Shown piece by piece: positions 6,514-6,696 of a stretch of DNA of 6,696 bases. Origin of the DNA: Phycisphaerales bacterium (GTDB lineage: Bacteria; Planctomycetota; Phycisphaerae; Phycisphaerales; UBA1924). The stretch is from NCBI GenBank assembly GCA_020054055.1, contig JAGVLZ010000022.1, positions 1 through 6,696 of the forward strand. The letters run 5' to 3'. The translations under genes and the position numbers were made by a program. The stretch's first letter is position 1. Each line of letters starts with the position of its first letter. The notes beneath the pieces were generated by a model. That model had not been told where the DNA came from and ran no database searches. It saw nothing but the letters and a program-made list of their open reading frames with translations.

Positions 6514-6696
6514 ATGAACTTCGGCACGCACCTCCGTCTCGGCGTCATCAGCGCGCTCGCGCTCGCGGCGGCGCCACGCGCGCACGCGCAAGTGGACTAC
6601 ACCTCCTACATGGCACTCGTCGGATTCGGCAGCGGCGACGAGGCGGGGAGGTCGGTGGACAGCGCGGGGGATGTGAACAACGACGGCTTTGCCGAC
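6514..6696 (+). CDS. Secreted FG-GAP repeat protein, 5' part only
   Basis: The first 61 codons of a gene that runs off the window. The product begins with a signal peptide: a short basic region with Arg8, the hydrophobic run VISALALAAA, then a probable cut after Ala25 (AHA|Q). Mature sequence then enters an integrin-type beta-propeller repeat: ALVGFGSGDEAGRSVDSAGDVNNDGFAD, with the FG-GAP hallmark GDVNNDGFAD, whose acidic/Asn side chains bind calcium in the family. Such proteins are exported, usually carry several tandem repeats and serve adhesion or surface roles; which applies here cannot be told. A good GAGGAG site fixes the start. Composition is very GC-rich, like lepA and unlike the operon to its left, so it belongs to the resident chromosome. 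Confidence 0.88.
   Translation, partial: MNFGTHLRLGVISALALAAAPRAHAQVDYTSYMALVGFGSGDEAGRSVDSAGDVNNDGFAD

Overview
The window looks like a chromosomal segment of a high-GC planctomycete-type bacterium (Phycisphaerae-like is my best guess). The reasons are the GC-rich flanks, an exported protein of a kind I associate with planctomycetes, and a secreted FG-GAP repeat protein starting at the right edge. This is an inference from style, because no rRNA or other taxonomic marker is present.

Layout, left to right. At 6-1055 on the minus strand is a secreted protein of unknown function with a signal peptide and a histidine/acid-rich tail. Divergent from it at 1284-3092 on the plus strand is a complete, canonical lepA (elongation factor 4). 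A 71-base convergent gap (3093-3163) carries two short inverted repeats and a 13-base tandem repeat. From 6007 back to 3164, all on the minus strand, is a compact three-gene operon. Its order of transcription is a phosphoribosyltransferase-like protein (4934-6007), an unrecognised alpha/beta protein (3912-4937, GTG start overlapping the preceding stop), and a TrpF-like (phosphoribosylanthranilate isomerase fold) TIM-barrel protein (3164-3904). A GC-rich, apparently non-coding stretch with short inverted and direct repeats follows (6008-6513). The window ends with the first 61 codons of a secreted FG-GAP repeat protein (6514 onward).

The three-gene operon is the point of interest. Its base composition is about half G+C by eye, clearly lower than lepA and the other flank, and its codon use is more mixed, which suggests horizontal acquisition. 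The first protein resembles the phosphoribosyltransferase family that, from memory, has been linked computationally to prokaryotic conflict systems. The third keeps the two catalytic positions of TrpF (Cys14, Asp152) but has no tryptophan-pathway neighbours. A natural but unproven model is a small pathway: the first protein handles a phosphoribosylated compound, the TrpF-like enzyme isomerises it (Amadori-type), and the middle protein binds or senses a nucleotide-like ligand. No integrase, transposase, tRNA or CRISPR array is visible.
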